Positions 23,917 to 31,261 of a DNA stretch of 64,000 nucleotides are shown here, in pieces. Numbering within the stretch: position 1 is the first letter of the stretch; each line of letters begins with the position of its first letter. This DNA is from JAJYVT01 sp035534455 (GTDB taxonomy: Bacteria > Actinomycetota > Acidimicrobiia > Acidimicrobiales > RAAP-2). The stretch covers positions 1 to 64,000 of the forward strand of contig DATLRV010000007.1 of assembly GCA_035534455.1 (NCBI GenBank). The letters are read 5' to 3'. The notes under the pieces were generated by a model. It saw nothing but the letters and a program-made list of their open reading frames with translations, made no database searches and was not told where the DNA came from. Position numbers and translations under genes: made by a program.

Positions 23917-24915
23917 TCAGCCCTGGGCGTGGTCCGGGGTGGCGCGGTGGCGCGACCGGGCGACCCCGGCGACCCCGGTTCGGGCGACCCCGGCGACCCC
24001 GGCGGCAGCCGTTTGCCCGGCGATCCCGGGCCCAGCCTGCGTGCCGAGGGGGCGTGCGTCGTCCACGCCGCCGACGTCGTCGAGGTGGGCGGCAGCGTCG
24101 GCGGTGCCGTTCTGCTTCGCGCGCCAGACGCGCCAGCGATGTCTCGTGCGGAGCAGGACGACGACCCCGGCGACGGCGAGCGCGACCCCTGCGAGCTCGA
24201 CGAGCACGTCGCCGAGCTGACCCGGGTAGGCGAGCCAGAGCGTCTCGTCCACCACCCGCTCGATGCCCCACAGCACCATGCCGGTTCCGATGACCGCACC
24301 GGCCGGCACGGCGCGGAGGTCCGGTCGCTCGCTCCCCGCGGCGCGTTGGATGCGCCGCTCGACGTAGACGAGTGCGCAGAAGATCGCGAAGTCCTCGACC
24401 GCCTGGAAGATCGGTACCGGCAGGCGCTTGCCGACCTGCCCGGCGTAGTACATGCCGAACCACTGGTGCGTGGGATGGCCGCCGCCGGCGTACATGAGCT
24501 GTGGGCCGAGCAGGCGCCCCATGGCCCAGGCCGACGCGAGGACGGGGGCAAGGACGTCCATGGCGGCCCCGAGGCGGAGCTCGGGACAGCGCCGCCGTGC
24601 GTAGAGCAGTCCCGTCGGCACGGCGAGGAGGAGGCCGCCCCACGAGGAGAGTCCGCCGTGCCAGACGGCGAACACCTGCGCGGGGTCGCTGCGATAGTAC
24701 GAGAGGTTCGCGAGTACGTGCATCGCCCGGGCTCCCACGATGGCGGCAACCGTGACGGCGATGAAGAGGCCGAGCACCCAGTCGGTGGGGTACCCCCGCG
24801 CCCGAAGGCGACGTTCGAAGTAGCGGTACGCGAACCAGAAGGTGATCGCGAGGCCGATCCCGTACGTGTGGACCACGAGCGGGCCCAGGTGGAAGGAGAC
24901 GGGGACAGGCCTCAC
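23917..24915 (-). CDS. lgt: Prolipoprotein diacylglyceryl transferase (Lgt family)
   Basis: 332 aa, GTG at 24915 placed 6 nt after GATACT (24927-24922), a leaderless arrangement. It is a multi-pass membrane enzyme that transfers diacylglycerol from phosphatidylglycerol to the lipobox cysteine. Recognisable features are LGPLVVHTYGIGLAITFWFAYRY, WHGGLSSWGGLLLA, SAWAMGRLLGPQLMYAGGGHPTHQWFGMYYAG and PVPIFQAVEDFAIF. The standard GRxGNFxNxE signature is only partly kept (GRLLGPQLMY), so a divergent Lgt paralogue is possible. The C-terminal tail (GVAGVARTGVAGVAR) is encoded by a 9-bp minisatellite. Confidence 0.75.
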   Translation of the reverse strand: MRPVPVSFHLGPLVVHTYGIGLAITFWFAYRYFERRLRARGYPTDWVLGLFIAVTVAAIVGARAMHVLANLSYYRSDPAQVFAVWHGGLSSWGGLLLAVPTGLLYARRRCPELRLGAAMDVLAPVLASAWAMGRLLGPQLMYAGGGHPTHQWFGMYYAGQVGKRLPVPIFQAVEDFAIFCALVYVERRIQRAAGSERPDLRAVPAGAVIGTGMVLWGIERVVDETLWLAYPGQLGDVLVELAGVALAVAGVVVLLRTRHRWRVWRAKQNGTADAAAHLDDVGGVDDARPLGTQAGPGIAGQTAAAGVAGVARTGVAGVARSRHRATPDHAQG

Positions 24916-25060
24916 CGGTCAAGTATCCCCCGTCTTGGCGCGCGACAGGGCCGCGGCGTCCCCGGGCCCCTTTCCGGTGTGGCGTCGTGTCGCGTCGTGT
25001 CGCGACGCGCCGATCGTGACCGAAAGGTCGGGAAGGGGCGTCTTCCCGCTGGCCCGGGGC

Positions 25061-25375
25061 TCAGTCCGTCGAGTCCTCGTCGGTCTCGTTCGAGCGGGCA
25101 ATCGGCGCGTCGAGGTCCCAGCCCTCCTCGTCCGGACGACGGGGACCACCGGGGATCGAAGGCCGTCCTCGTCCGTCGGGATCGTCGAGGTCGGCGCCGG
25201 CCTCCTCGAGCTCGTAGGTGTCGACCTGGAGCGTCGGGTCGAGCGACGGGTCGTTCTCGACGGACTCGAGGAGGTCCGGATCCGTTCTCGTGCCCTCGTC
25301 GAGTGCTTCGTCACCCTGCTCGAAGGCTTCCGTGCCCGACGGCTCGTCGGGGGACCACTCGTCGTCGTGGCTCAT
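25061..25375 (-). CDS. Small acidic hypothetical protein
   Basis: 104 aa, ATG at 25375; more upstream in-frame sequence exists but is minisatellite-derived. It is strongly acidic and probably disordered: DDEWSPDEPSGTEAFEQGDEALDEGTR, LQVDTYELEEAGADLDDPDG. There is no signal, membrane segment or cysteine. Short acidic proteins of this kind are common in actinobacteria, and no function is known to me. Confidence 0.55.
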   Translation of the reverse strand: MSHDDEWSPDEPSGTEAFEQGDEALDEGTRTDPDLLESVENDPSLDPTLQVDTYELEEAGADLDDPDGRGRPSIPGGPRRPDEEGWDLDAPIARSNETDEDSTD

Positions 25376-25457
25376 GATGTCGTTCTCCGATCGTCGAGCG
25401 GGGCCGGCGACGCCGGCTCGCGGCGCGAGATGGCGGTCGTCGGCTCCGGTCCTCGAC

Positions 25458-25527
25458 GCCGGGGGACGGTAGCCGGGGGACGGTAGCCGGGGGATGGTAG
25501 CCGGGGGATGGTAGCCGGGGGATGGTA
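25458..25527. repeat. 14-bp tandem repeat, five exact-length units
   Basis: Five contiguous 14-bp units GCCGGGGGACGGTA (the last three with T for C). They lie in the 217-bp gap between the acidic protein gene and the NlpC/P60 gene. The remainder of the gap shows no gene. There are no spacers, so it is not a CRISPR array. Confidence 0.9.
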
Positions 25528-25592
25528 ACGGCCGCCGTAGACACCGGACGTCGGGCACCGATCGCGTCCCGAAGGATCTGGGCCCTGCGAGG

Positions 25593-26699
25593 TTACGGTC
25601 GGCCGGCGCCCGCGAAACCTGTTCCGAAGCGCACCGGGTCGATCCTGACCCTTGTGCCGGGGAAGGTCGCTTCGATCATCATGCCGCCGCCCACGTACAT
25701 GGCCACGTGGGCGCTGCCGCCGGGTCCGTAGAAGAGCAGGTCGCCCGGCTGGAGGTCCGAGATCGGCACCGGCGAGCTGTCCGCCATCTGGGCGCCCGAG
25801 TAGTGGGGGAGGTACACGCCGGCCTGGCCCCACGCCCACGCGGTGAGCCCCGAGCAGTCGAAGCCACTCCCCGGGCTCTCGTCGCCCCACACGTAGGGGA
25901 CGCCGACCTGGGACTCCGCGGCGCGCACGGCCACCGCGCCCCCGCCGCCCCCGGCGGGCGGCGGCGGGGAGAACGTGCGCGGCGACGCGGTCAGCGTCGC
26001 CTGCGCCTGTGCCTGCTGGGTGGCCTGCGCCGCCGCCTGCTGCTGCGCGATCAACGTCGCGATCTGGCCCTTGACCTGGGAAAGCTCGGACCGCTGCTGT
26101 GTCTCGAGCGTCTGGGCCTGCTGGTACGCGTCGTGGGCTGTCGCGATGGCCTGGGTGGCCTGCGCGTCCTCGGTCTTCAGGGTCTGGCGCTGCGTGTCCA
26201 GCTGGGCGACGGCGGTGTTCAGGTCCGCCATGGCGGTATGGAGGTCTCCGGTGATCACCTGGTTGTAGACCGACGAGTCCATTGCCGATGTCTGGCTCCC
26301 CGAGAACAGGACGCTGGCCGCCGCGGCGGTGCCGCCCGAGACGTAGGCCTCGATGGCCGCCTTGTGCAACGTCACCCTGTCCTTGGCGATCGCGACCATC
26401 GAATGGTCGATCTGGGTGGTCGTGACACCGATCTTCCCGTCGATCGAGGACTTGTCGGCGAGGGCGGCCTGGTAGCGCTGGTCCAGGGCGTCGACCTGCT
26501 GGCCGGTCTGCTGGATCTCCGCCGCGAGCTGGGTGGCCCTCGCCTGCTCGGAGGACAGCGGGCTGGCGGCACCGGCGATGGTCGAAACCGCCGCCGGGAC
26601 GGCGACGGCAAGGAGGCCTGCGACCGGCAGCAGCCGGAGCAGGTTGGCGGGCCTCGGTTGGCGCGTCGGCAGACGCGAACTCCCCCCAACGTCAGTCAC
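25593..26699 (-). CDS. NlpC/P60 peptidoglycan endopeptidase with coiled coil (RipA-like)
   Basis: 368 aa from the GTG at 26699, close to a TTGCTC-17-AAGAAT promoter. An upstream in-frame ATG at 26765 would read through that promoter. Signal peptide (LLRLLPVAGLLAVAVPAAVSTIAGAAS), a coiled coil of ~190 residues rich in Gln/Ala/Thr (EIQQTGQQVDALDQRYQ and similar), and a proline/glycine linker. The C-terminal NlpC/P60 domain has the catalytic Cys in GFDCSGLTAWAW and the His in GGSAHVAMYVG. It cleaves peptide cross-links in peptidoglycan at division; the coiled coil is expected to control activity. Confidence 0.88.
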   Translation of the reverse strand: MTDVGGSSRLPTRQPRPANLLRLLPVAGLLAVAVPAAVSTIAGAASPLSSEQARATQLAAEIQQTGQQVDALDQRYQAALADKSSIDGKIGVTTTQIDHSMVAIAKDRVTLHKAAIEAYVSGGTAAAASVLFSGSQTSAMDSSVYNQVITGDLHTAMADLNTAVAQLDTQRQTLKTEDAQATQAIATAHDAYQQAQTLETQQRSELSQVKGQIATLIAQQQAAAQATQQAQAQATLTASPRTFSPPPPAGGGGGAVAVRAAESQVGVPYVWGDESPGSGFDCSGLTAWAWGQAGVYLPHYSGAQMADSSPVPISDLQPGDLLFYGPGGSAHVAMYVGGGMMIEATFPGTRVRIDPVRFGTGFAGAGRP

Positions 26700-26709
26700 A
26701 ATGCCCGAG

Positions 26710-26738
26710 ATTCTTGCGCAAAAGGGGCCTCGGAGCAA
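26710..26738 (-). promoter_or_regulatory. Promoter TTGCTC-17-AAGAAT of the NlpC/P60 gene
   Basis: The -35 is at 26738-26733 and the -10 at 26715-26710 with an exact 17-bp spacer. Transcription would begin about 4 nt before GTG 26699, giving a nearly leaderless message. Confidence 0.5.
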
Positions 26739-26766
26739 GCCACTATTTGCAAATCTTTTCCACAAG

Positions 26767-26785
26767 TTCCCACCGGTGGTGGGAA
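26767..26785. promoter_or_regulatory. Palindrome TTCCCACC-N3-GGTGGGAA (operator candidate)
   Basis: Perfect 8-bp arms lie in an AT-rich divergent region, ~30 bp upstream of the NlpC/P60 -35 and ~120 bp upstream of the dienelactone hydrolase start. The position suits an activator or repressor of the peptidoglycan hydrolase; the regulator is unknown. Confidence 0.4.
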
Positions 26786-26888
26786 ATATGAGACATCGGT
26801 CCTGGTCACAGGCCCCGTTTAGGTTACAGAACGATCACCGATCTTTACGATTCACGCGCGTTGTGGTGCAGTCAACGTTACGTTGGGC

Positions 26889-26894
26889 TACCGT
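26889..26894 (+). promoter_or_regulatory. Leaderless -10 (TACCGT) of dienelactone hydrolase
   Basis: TACCGT ends 7 nt before ATG 26902; the same hexamer and spacing occur before the LCP gene at 53764. No convincing -35 is seen. Confidence 0.45.
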
Positions 26895-26901
26895 CCGGAC
26901 C

Positions 26902-27570
26902 ATGGGAGAAACTGTGGAATACCCGAGTAACGGCAGCACGGGGCAGGGCTACCTGGCGGGCACCGCCGGGCCCGGGATCGTCGTGATCCAGGAGTGGTGG
27001 GGCCTCGTCGACCATATCAAGGACGTCTGCGACCGCTTCGCCGCGGAGGGCTTCGTCGCCCTCGCCCCGGACCTCTACCGGGGGAAGGCGACCAGCGAGC
27101 CCGACGAGGCGGCGAAGGCGATGATGGCCATGCGCCTCGACGAGGCGGGCAAGGACATGAGCGGCGCGGTGGACGAGCTGCGACGCAGGACCGGGCGCGA
27201 CGCAGTAGGGGTGATCGGGTTCTGCATGGGCGGGGGACTGGCGCTCGTCCTCGCCACCCAACGACCCGACGCGGTGAAGGCGGTGGTGCCCTGCTACGGC
27301 GTCATCCCGTGGCCCGACGCCCAGCCCGACTACTCCCGCCTCGAAGCAGCCGTCGAAGGCCACTACGCCGAGCTCGACGAATCGGCGCCACCCGAAGCCG
27401 TGCGCGCGCTCGAAGCCCAGCTCCGCGACCTGGGCAAGGACGTCACGATGGTCGTGCATCCCGGCGCGGCGCACGCCTTCTTCAACGACACCCGGCCTGA
27501 GGTCTACAACCCCGACGAGTCCGGCAAGCTCTGGATTTCCGCGCTCGAGTTCTTCCGGGCGAAGCTGTAG
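26902..27570 (+). CDS. Dienelactone hydrolase family protein
   Basis: 222 aa, ATG at 26902. It is an alpha/beta hydrolase with a cysteine nucleophile: IVVIQEWWGL (E31), VIGFCMGGGLAL (C108) and HPGAAHAFFND (His). These form the Cys-Asp-His triad and Glu of carboxymethylenebutenolidases. It hydrolyses dienelactone-type or related esters. The stop is 2 nt before the GTG of mcl1, so the two genes form an operon. Whether it serves aromatic degradation or another ester is not clear here. Confidence 0.8.
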   Translation: MGETVEYPSNGSTGQGYLAGTAGPGIVVIQEWWGLVDHIKDVCDRFAAEGFVALAPDLYRGKATSEPDEAAKAMMAMRLDEAGKDMSGAVDELRRRTGRDAVGVIGFCMGGGLALVLATQRPDAVKAVVPCYGVIPWPDAQPDYSRLEAAVEGHYAELDESAPPEAVRALEAQLRDLGKDVTMVVHPGAAHAFFNDTRPEVYNPDESGKLWISALEFFRAKL

Positions 27571-27572
27571 GC

Positions 27573-28511
27573 GTGTCCGAACGATCCCGCGACCTTCCGC
27601 GCAGGTCGTGCCTGTCCACGCCGGGCGCGACCGAGAAGTTCCTTGCCAAGGCGCCCTCGGTGCCGGCCGACATGACCTTCTTGGACCTCGAGGACTCGGT
27701 CGCGCCGCTCGAGAAGGTGCGCGCGAGAGCCAAGGTCGTTGACGCCATCAAGAACCTCACGTGGGACGAGCGCGTCCTGTGCGTGCGGATCAACGCCTGG
27801 GACACCGAATGGACCTACGGCGACGTGATCGAGGTCGTCGGCAACGCCGGCGAGCGCCTCGACGAGGTCATGCTGCCAAAGGTGCAGTCCGCCGCCGAGG
27901 TCGTCGCGCTCGACCTGCTGCTCACCCAGGTCGAGCGCAATGTCGGCCTCCCCGTCGGGCACGTCGGGATCGAAGCGCAGATCGAGACGACCCGGGGCCT
28001 CATCAACGTCGAGGAGATCTGCGCCGCGTCAGCGCGTCTCGAGACGATCATCTTCGGCCCCGCCGACTTCGCCGCGTCCATGGAGATGCCCGTGCTCACC
28101 GGAGGGGTGGCGATCCCCGAGTACCCGGGCGACCACTTCCACTACGTCTTCTCCAAGATCCTGATGGCCGGTCGCGCGAACGGTCTGCAGGTCATCGACG
28201 GCCCGTACCTCTACGTGCGCAACCTCGACGGCCTGCGCGAATTCGCGCAGCGCACGCGGGTCCTCGGGTACGACGGCAAGTGGGCGCTCACCCCCGACCA
28301 GGCCGCGGTCCTGAACGAGGTCTACTCGCCGACCCAGGAGCAGTTCGACCGGGCATGTGACATCCTCGAGGCGTACCGGAAGGCCACCGACGAGGAGCGC
28401 AAGGGTGCCGTGATGTTCGGCGACGAGATGATCGACGAGGCGAGCCGGAAGATGGCGCAGAAATTCGTCGTCCGGGGGGAGCGGGCGGGCCTTCGCCGCT
28501 CAGCCGGCTGA
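27573..28511 (+). CDS. L-malyl-CoA / beta-methylmalyl-CoA lyase (CitE-like)
   Basis: 312 aa, GTG at 27573. It is a HpcH/HpaI TIM-barrel CoA-ester lyase: RSCLSTPGATEKFLAKA, MTFLDLEDSVAPLEK (metal Glu/Asp), VRINAWDTEWTYGDVIEVV, VGIEAQIETTRGL, ETIIFGPADFAASM and GDEMIDEASRKMAQK at the end. The sequence follows the lyase of the actinobacterial ethylmalonyl-CoA pathway, which cleaves beta-methylmalyl-CoA to glyoxylate and propionyl-CoA and condenses or cleaves malyl-CoA. The mcd gene is convergent and adjacent, and mch is 4.5 kb away, supporting this role. A hairpin follows the stop. Confidence 0.8.
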   Translation: MSERSRDLPRRSCLSTPGATEKFLAKAPSVPADMTFLDLEDSVAPLEKVRARAKVVDAIKNLTWDERVLCVRINAWDTEWTYGDVIEVVGNAGERLDEVMLPKVQSAAEVVALDLLLTQVERNVGLPVGHVGIEAQIETTRGLINVEEICAASARLETIIFGPADFAASMEMPVLTGGVAIPEYPGDHFHYVFSKILMAGRANGLQVIDGPYLYVRNLDGLREFAQRTRVLGYDGKWALTPDQAAVLNEVYSPTQEQFDRACDILEAYRKATDEERKGAVMFGDEMIDEASRKMAQKFVVRGERAGLRRSAG

Positions 28512-28515
28512 TCCC

Positions 28516-28540
28516 GGGCGCAGCTACGCGGACTGCGCCC
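28516..28540. terminator. Bidirectional hairpin between mcl1 and mcd
   Basis: GGGCGCAG, 9-nt loop, CTGCGCCC: an 8-bp perfect stem spanning the convergent stops. Confidence 0.5.
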
Positions 28541-30104
28541 GCTCGACGAGCCGCCGCGCGATCACCTTCAACGCCAGCGTCTCGTCGGCGCCCTCGAAGA
28601 TCGACAGCACGCGCGCGTCCACGAAGTAGCGGCTGACCGGGTACTCCTCGGCGTACCCCATCCCGCCGTGGATCTGCATGGCTTCCCGGGTCACCCATTC
28701 GGCGGCGCGGCACACGTAGGCCTTGGCCATGGAGGCCTCGAGCGCCCCCTCGCCCTTCGCCATCCGCCGAGCGACCTCGTAGGAGAATTGCCGCGCGGCC
28801 TGGATGAGCACGGCCATGCGCGCGAGCTTCGCCCGGGTCAGCTGGTAGTCGACGATCAGCGTCGCGAACACCTTGCGATCGCGTGCGTAGGCCATCGCGG
28901 CCTCGTAGGCGGCCTGCATCACCCCGATCGCGCGAGCGGCCGTCTGGAGGCGCCCGTTCTCGAACCCCTGCATCTGGAGATAGAAGCCCTTCCCGAGACC
29001 TGCGTCGCCTCCGACGAGGTTCTCGTCGGGGACGAACCAGTTGTCGAAGGCCAGCTCGTAGGAATGCATACCGCGGTACCCGAGGGTGTCGATCGGCCGG
29101 CCCTCGAGCTTGCCGCCGCCGTCTTGGTGCAGCACGAAGCCCTTCCCTGTCGCGCGCGCCTTGTCGACGACGAAGAGCGAGAGACCCCGGTGCCCCTTCG
29201 CCCGGTCGGGGTCGGTGCGCGCGAGCAGCATGAGCACGTTCGCGCGTGCTGCAAAGGTGCACCAGGTCTTGACGCCGTGGACGAGCCAGCCGCCCGCCGA
29301 GCGGGTGGCCGACGTGACGATGCCGGCGACGTCGGAGCCGAAGTCCGGCTCGGTGACGGCGACGGCGGCGAGCAACTCGCCGCTCGCGAGCGCGGGGAGC
29401 CACCGCTGCTTCTGCTCTTCGGTCCCCCCGTGCACGAGGGCGCGCGTGAGGATCTCGGGCCGCGTGATGAGCGAGCCCCCCACACCGAGTGAGCCCCAGG
29501 ACAGCTCTTCGGTCGCGACGACCATCGCGATGTAGTCGCTCTCGCCACCCGACGCGAACCCGCCGTACTCCTCGGGCACCGACAGCCCGAAGCCTCCGAG
29601 CTCCGCCAGCCCGGTGATGATCGACTCGGGGATGTCGTCGTTGGTGCGGTGGACGTGCTCGGCGTGTGGGCGGATCTCGTTCTCCGCGAACCGGTGGAAG
29701 GTCTCGCGAGCGAGCTCGAACTCCTCCGCGAGGTGGCGGGGGCCCTCTTCGCCGCAGAGCGCGGCGAGCGTCTCGGGATCCCGGTGGAAGGCGACGAACG
29801 CCTCGGCGGGATCGAGGAGGCCGGCATCGGCCATCCACGAGTCCGACCTGCCGGCGAGCTTCGCGCGGAGGTCGGCCACGACGTCCGCAGCGAACGCACA
29901 GGCGAGCCGCGCCTCCACCTCTCCGTGGCGGCCGTAGTGGAGCGCCGCGCGGGCCGTCGCGACGGCTGCGGCGGCGTGTGCGACGTCGTAGGCGACGACC
30001 TGTGCGCGGTCGACACCGGATTCGGCGACGGCGAGGACCCCCCGCTCGACCACCTGTTCGGCGCAACCGAGCGCGTCGGCGGCGCGGTCGAGATCCATCG
30101 TCAC
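28524..30104 (-). CDS. (2S)-methylsuccinyl-CoA dehydrogenase-like acyl-CoA dehydrogenase
   Basis: 526 aa, GTG at 30104 (GTGA overlap with the upstream methyltransferase stop); ATG 30098 is an alternative. The ~125-residue N-terminal extension (VVAYDVAHAAAAVATARAALHYG, VEARLACAFAADVVADL) is the hallmark of Mcd, and is absent from ordinary acyl-CoA dehydrogenases. The catalytic domain has AVAVTEPDFGSDVAGI, WCTFAARANVLMLLART, GYRGMHSYELAFDNWFVP, QIHGGMGYAEEYPVSRYFVDARVLSIFEGADE with the catalytic Glu. It oxidises methylsuccinyl-CoA to mesaconyl-CoA in the ethylmalonyl-CoA pathway. mcl1 and mch nearby agree. Confidence 0.82.
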   Translation of the reverse strand: MTMDLDRAADALGCAEQVVERGVLAVAESGVDRAQVVAYDVAHAAAAVATARAALHYGRHGEVEARLACAFAADVVADLRAKLAGRSDSWMADAGLLDPAEAFVAFHRDPETLAALCGEEGPRHLAEEFELARETFHRFAENEIRPHAEHVHRTNDDIPESIITGLAELGGFGLSVPEEYGGFASGGESDYIAMVVATEELSWGSLGVGGSLITRPEILTRALVHGGTEEQKQRWLPALASGELLAAVAVTEPDFGSDVAGIVTSATRSAGGWLVHGVKTWCTFAARANVLMLLARTDPDRAKGHRGLSLFVVDKARATGKGFVLHQDGGGKLEGRPIDTLGYRGMHSYELAFDNWFVPDENLVGGDAGLGKGFYLQMQGFENGRLQTAARAIGVMQAAYEAAMAYARDRKVFATLIVDYQLTRAKLARMAVLIQAARQFSYEVARRMAKGEGALEASMAKAYVCRAAEWVTREAMQIHGGMGYAEEYPVSRYFVDARVLSIFEGADETLALKVIARRLVERAQSA

Positions 30105-30742
30105 GGCACGCTATCGTCCCGCCGCGCGAGCACCGTCACGAGCGGCGGGAGCACGATCGGGTCGTCGCCCGGGTCGACCTCGGTGAGCTCGGCGAGATAG
30201 GAGGCCACGGGACCGGGTCCCGACGCTGCGGGCGCCTCCGCCCACGCGTCGACGAGGACGAGCCCCGCCCGGCGCACGAGCGCGGGGAGGAGCGCGCCGA
30301 CGTCGGGGTGGCGGGCGTCGGGCATCGAGAGCGGCCGCCCGTCGACCCGTCCCGCCGAGGTGATTGGCTCCTGCGCGACGACCCAACCCTCGGGTCGCAC
30401 GGCTGCGCGCATGCGCACGAGCACCCTGACCGGGTCTGCCACGTGGAGCAGCAGGAACCGGCAGAACGCGAGGTCGACGGGTTCGGGGAGCTCGAGGTCC
30501 TCCCCGCGTTGGGTGACGGCGAGGACCTGGCTGTGCGCGGCCGCCGCACGGGCGGTCTCGTCCCGGGCGACGGGGTCGCTGTCGACGGCGTACACCCGCC
30601 CCTCGGGTCCGACGAGCACGGCCAGCGCCACGGCGACGTCACCCGCGCCCGCCCCGACGTCCGCCACGCGCCAGCCAGCTCCGACACCGAGTCGGTCGAG
30701 GGCGGTCGCGAGCGGCCTGCGGTACACGTCGTCGCGCAGCAC
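30101..30742 (-). CDS. SAM-dependent methyltransferase
   Basis: 213 aa from the GTG at 30742. A TTG at 30775 would add 11 residues but would overlap the divergent gene's promoter, so the start is uncertain. Motif I is WRVADVGAGAGDVAVALAVLVG, then RVYAVDSDPVARDE and the acidic DLELPEPVDLAFCRFLLLHVADP. Small-molecule methyltransferase family; substrate unknown. Its stop overlaps the mcd start (GTGA), so it is co-transcribed with mcd for no obvious metabolic reason. Confidence 0.65.
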   Translation of the reverse strand: MLRDDVYRRPLATALDRLGVGAGWRVADVGAGAGDVAVALAVLVGPEGRVYAVDSDPVARDETARAAAAHSQVLAVTQRGEDLELPEPVDLAFCRFLLLHVADPVRVLVRMRAAVRPEGWVVAQEPITSAGRVDGRPLSMPDARHPDVGALLPALVRRAGLVLVDAWAEAPAASGPGPVASYLAELTEVDPGDDPIVLPPLVTVLARRDDSVP

Positions 30743-30779
30743 GGGCGCATCCTCGCGCGCGACGGTAGCCTCCAACGCC

Positions 30780-31223
30780 GTGAAGGTGACGATGATGCTG
30801 TGCGACGCCGCCCAGGTCGCCGACGGGAAGCTCTACATCCTCGGTGGCGGGTGGTCGATGACCGGTCCCGACCCGGTGCCGTCTGCAGTGGCGCTCAAGA
30901 TCGAGGTCGACTGGAACGAGGCGGACCGCACCCATCACTGGGAGCTGTTCCTCGAGGACGCCGACGGGCGGCCGGTCCTCGTGCCCACGCCCGACGGCTC
31001 GCAGCCCGTGGAGGTGCGCGGGGAGTTCACGGTCACCCAGCCCCCGTCCGTGCCCGAGGGGTCGCCCATCGACGTCGCCCTGGCGGTCAACCTGGGACCC
31101 ATCCCGCTTCCCCCCGCGGCGCGCTACACCTGGCGGCTGACCATCGACGGCGAGTCGCTCCCGGGCGCCGACCTCAGGTTCACGACGCGGCCTCCGCGGC
31201 CGGCCGGCGACGGGGACGCATAG
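30780..31223 (+). CDS. DUF6941-type hypothetical protein
   Basis: 147 aa, GTG at 30780, 8 nt after TAGCCT. It is beta-rich: MLCDAAQVADGKLYILGGGWSMTGPDPVPSAVALKIEVDWNEADR, LFLEDADGRPVLV, IDVALAVNLGPIPLPPAARYTWRLTIDGESL. Proteins with the MLCDAAQVADGKLYILGGGW opening form a conserved actinobacterial family of unknown function. No signal peptide. Likely cytosolic. Confidence 0.6.
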   Translation: MKVTMMLCDAAQVADGKLYILGGGWSMTGPDPVPSAVALKIEVDWNEADRTHHWELFLEDADGRPVLVPTPDGSQPVEVRGEFTVTQPPSVPEGSPIDVALAVNLGPIPLPPAARYTWRLTIDGESLPGADLRFTTRPPRPAGDGDA

Positions 31224-31261
31224 GCCGGCACCGGAAAGGCCGGCGACGCACCCCGACGCCT

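Noticed and set aside
25458..25527. Possible CRISPR-like array
   Set aside because: Units are contiguous 14-mers without spacers and there are no cas genes; it is a simple minisatellite.
26700..26901. Possible c-di-AMP (ydaO) riboswitch before the NlpC/P60 gene
   Set aside because: The promoter lies only ~10-40 bp from the start, leaving no room for the aptamer, and the conserved core is not seen.
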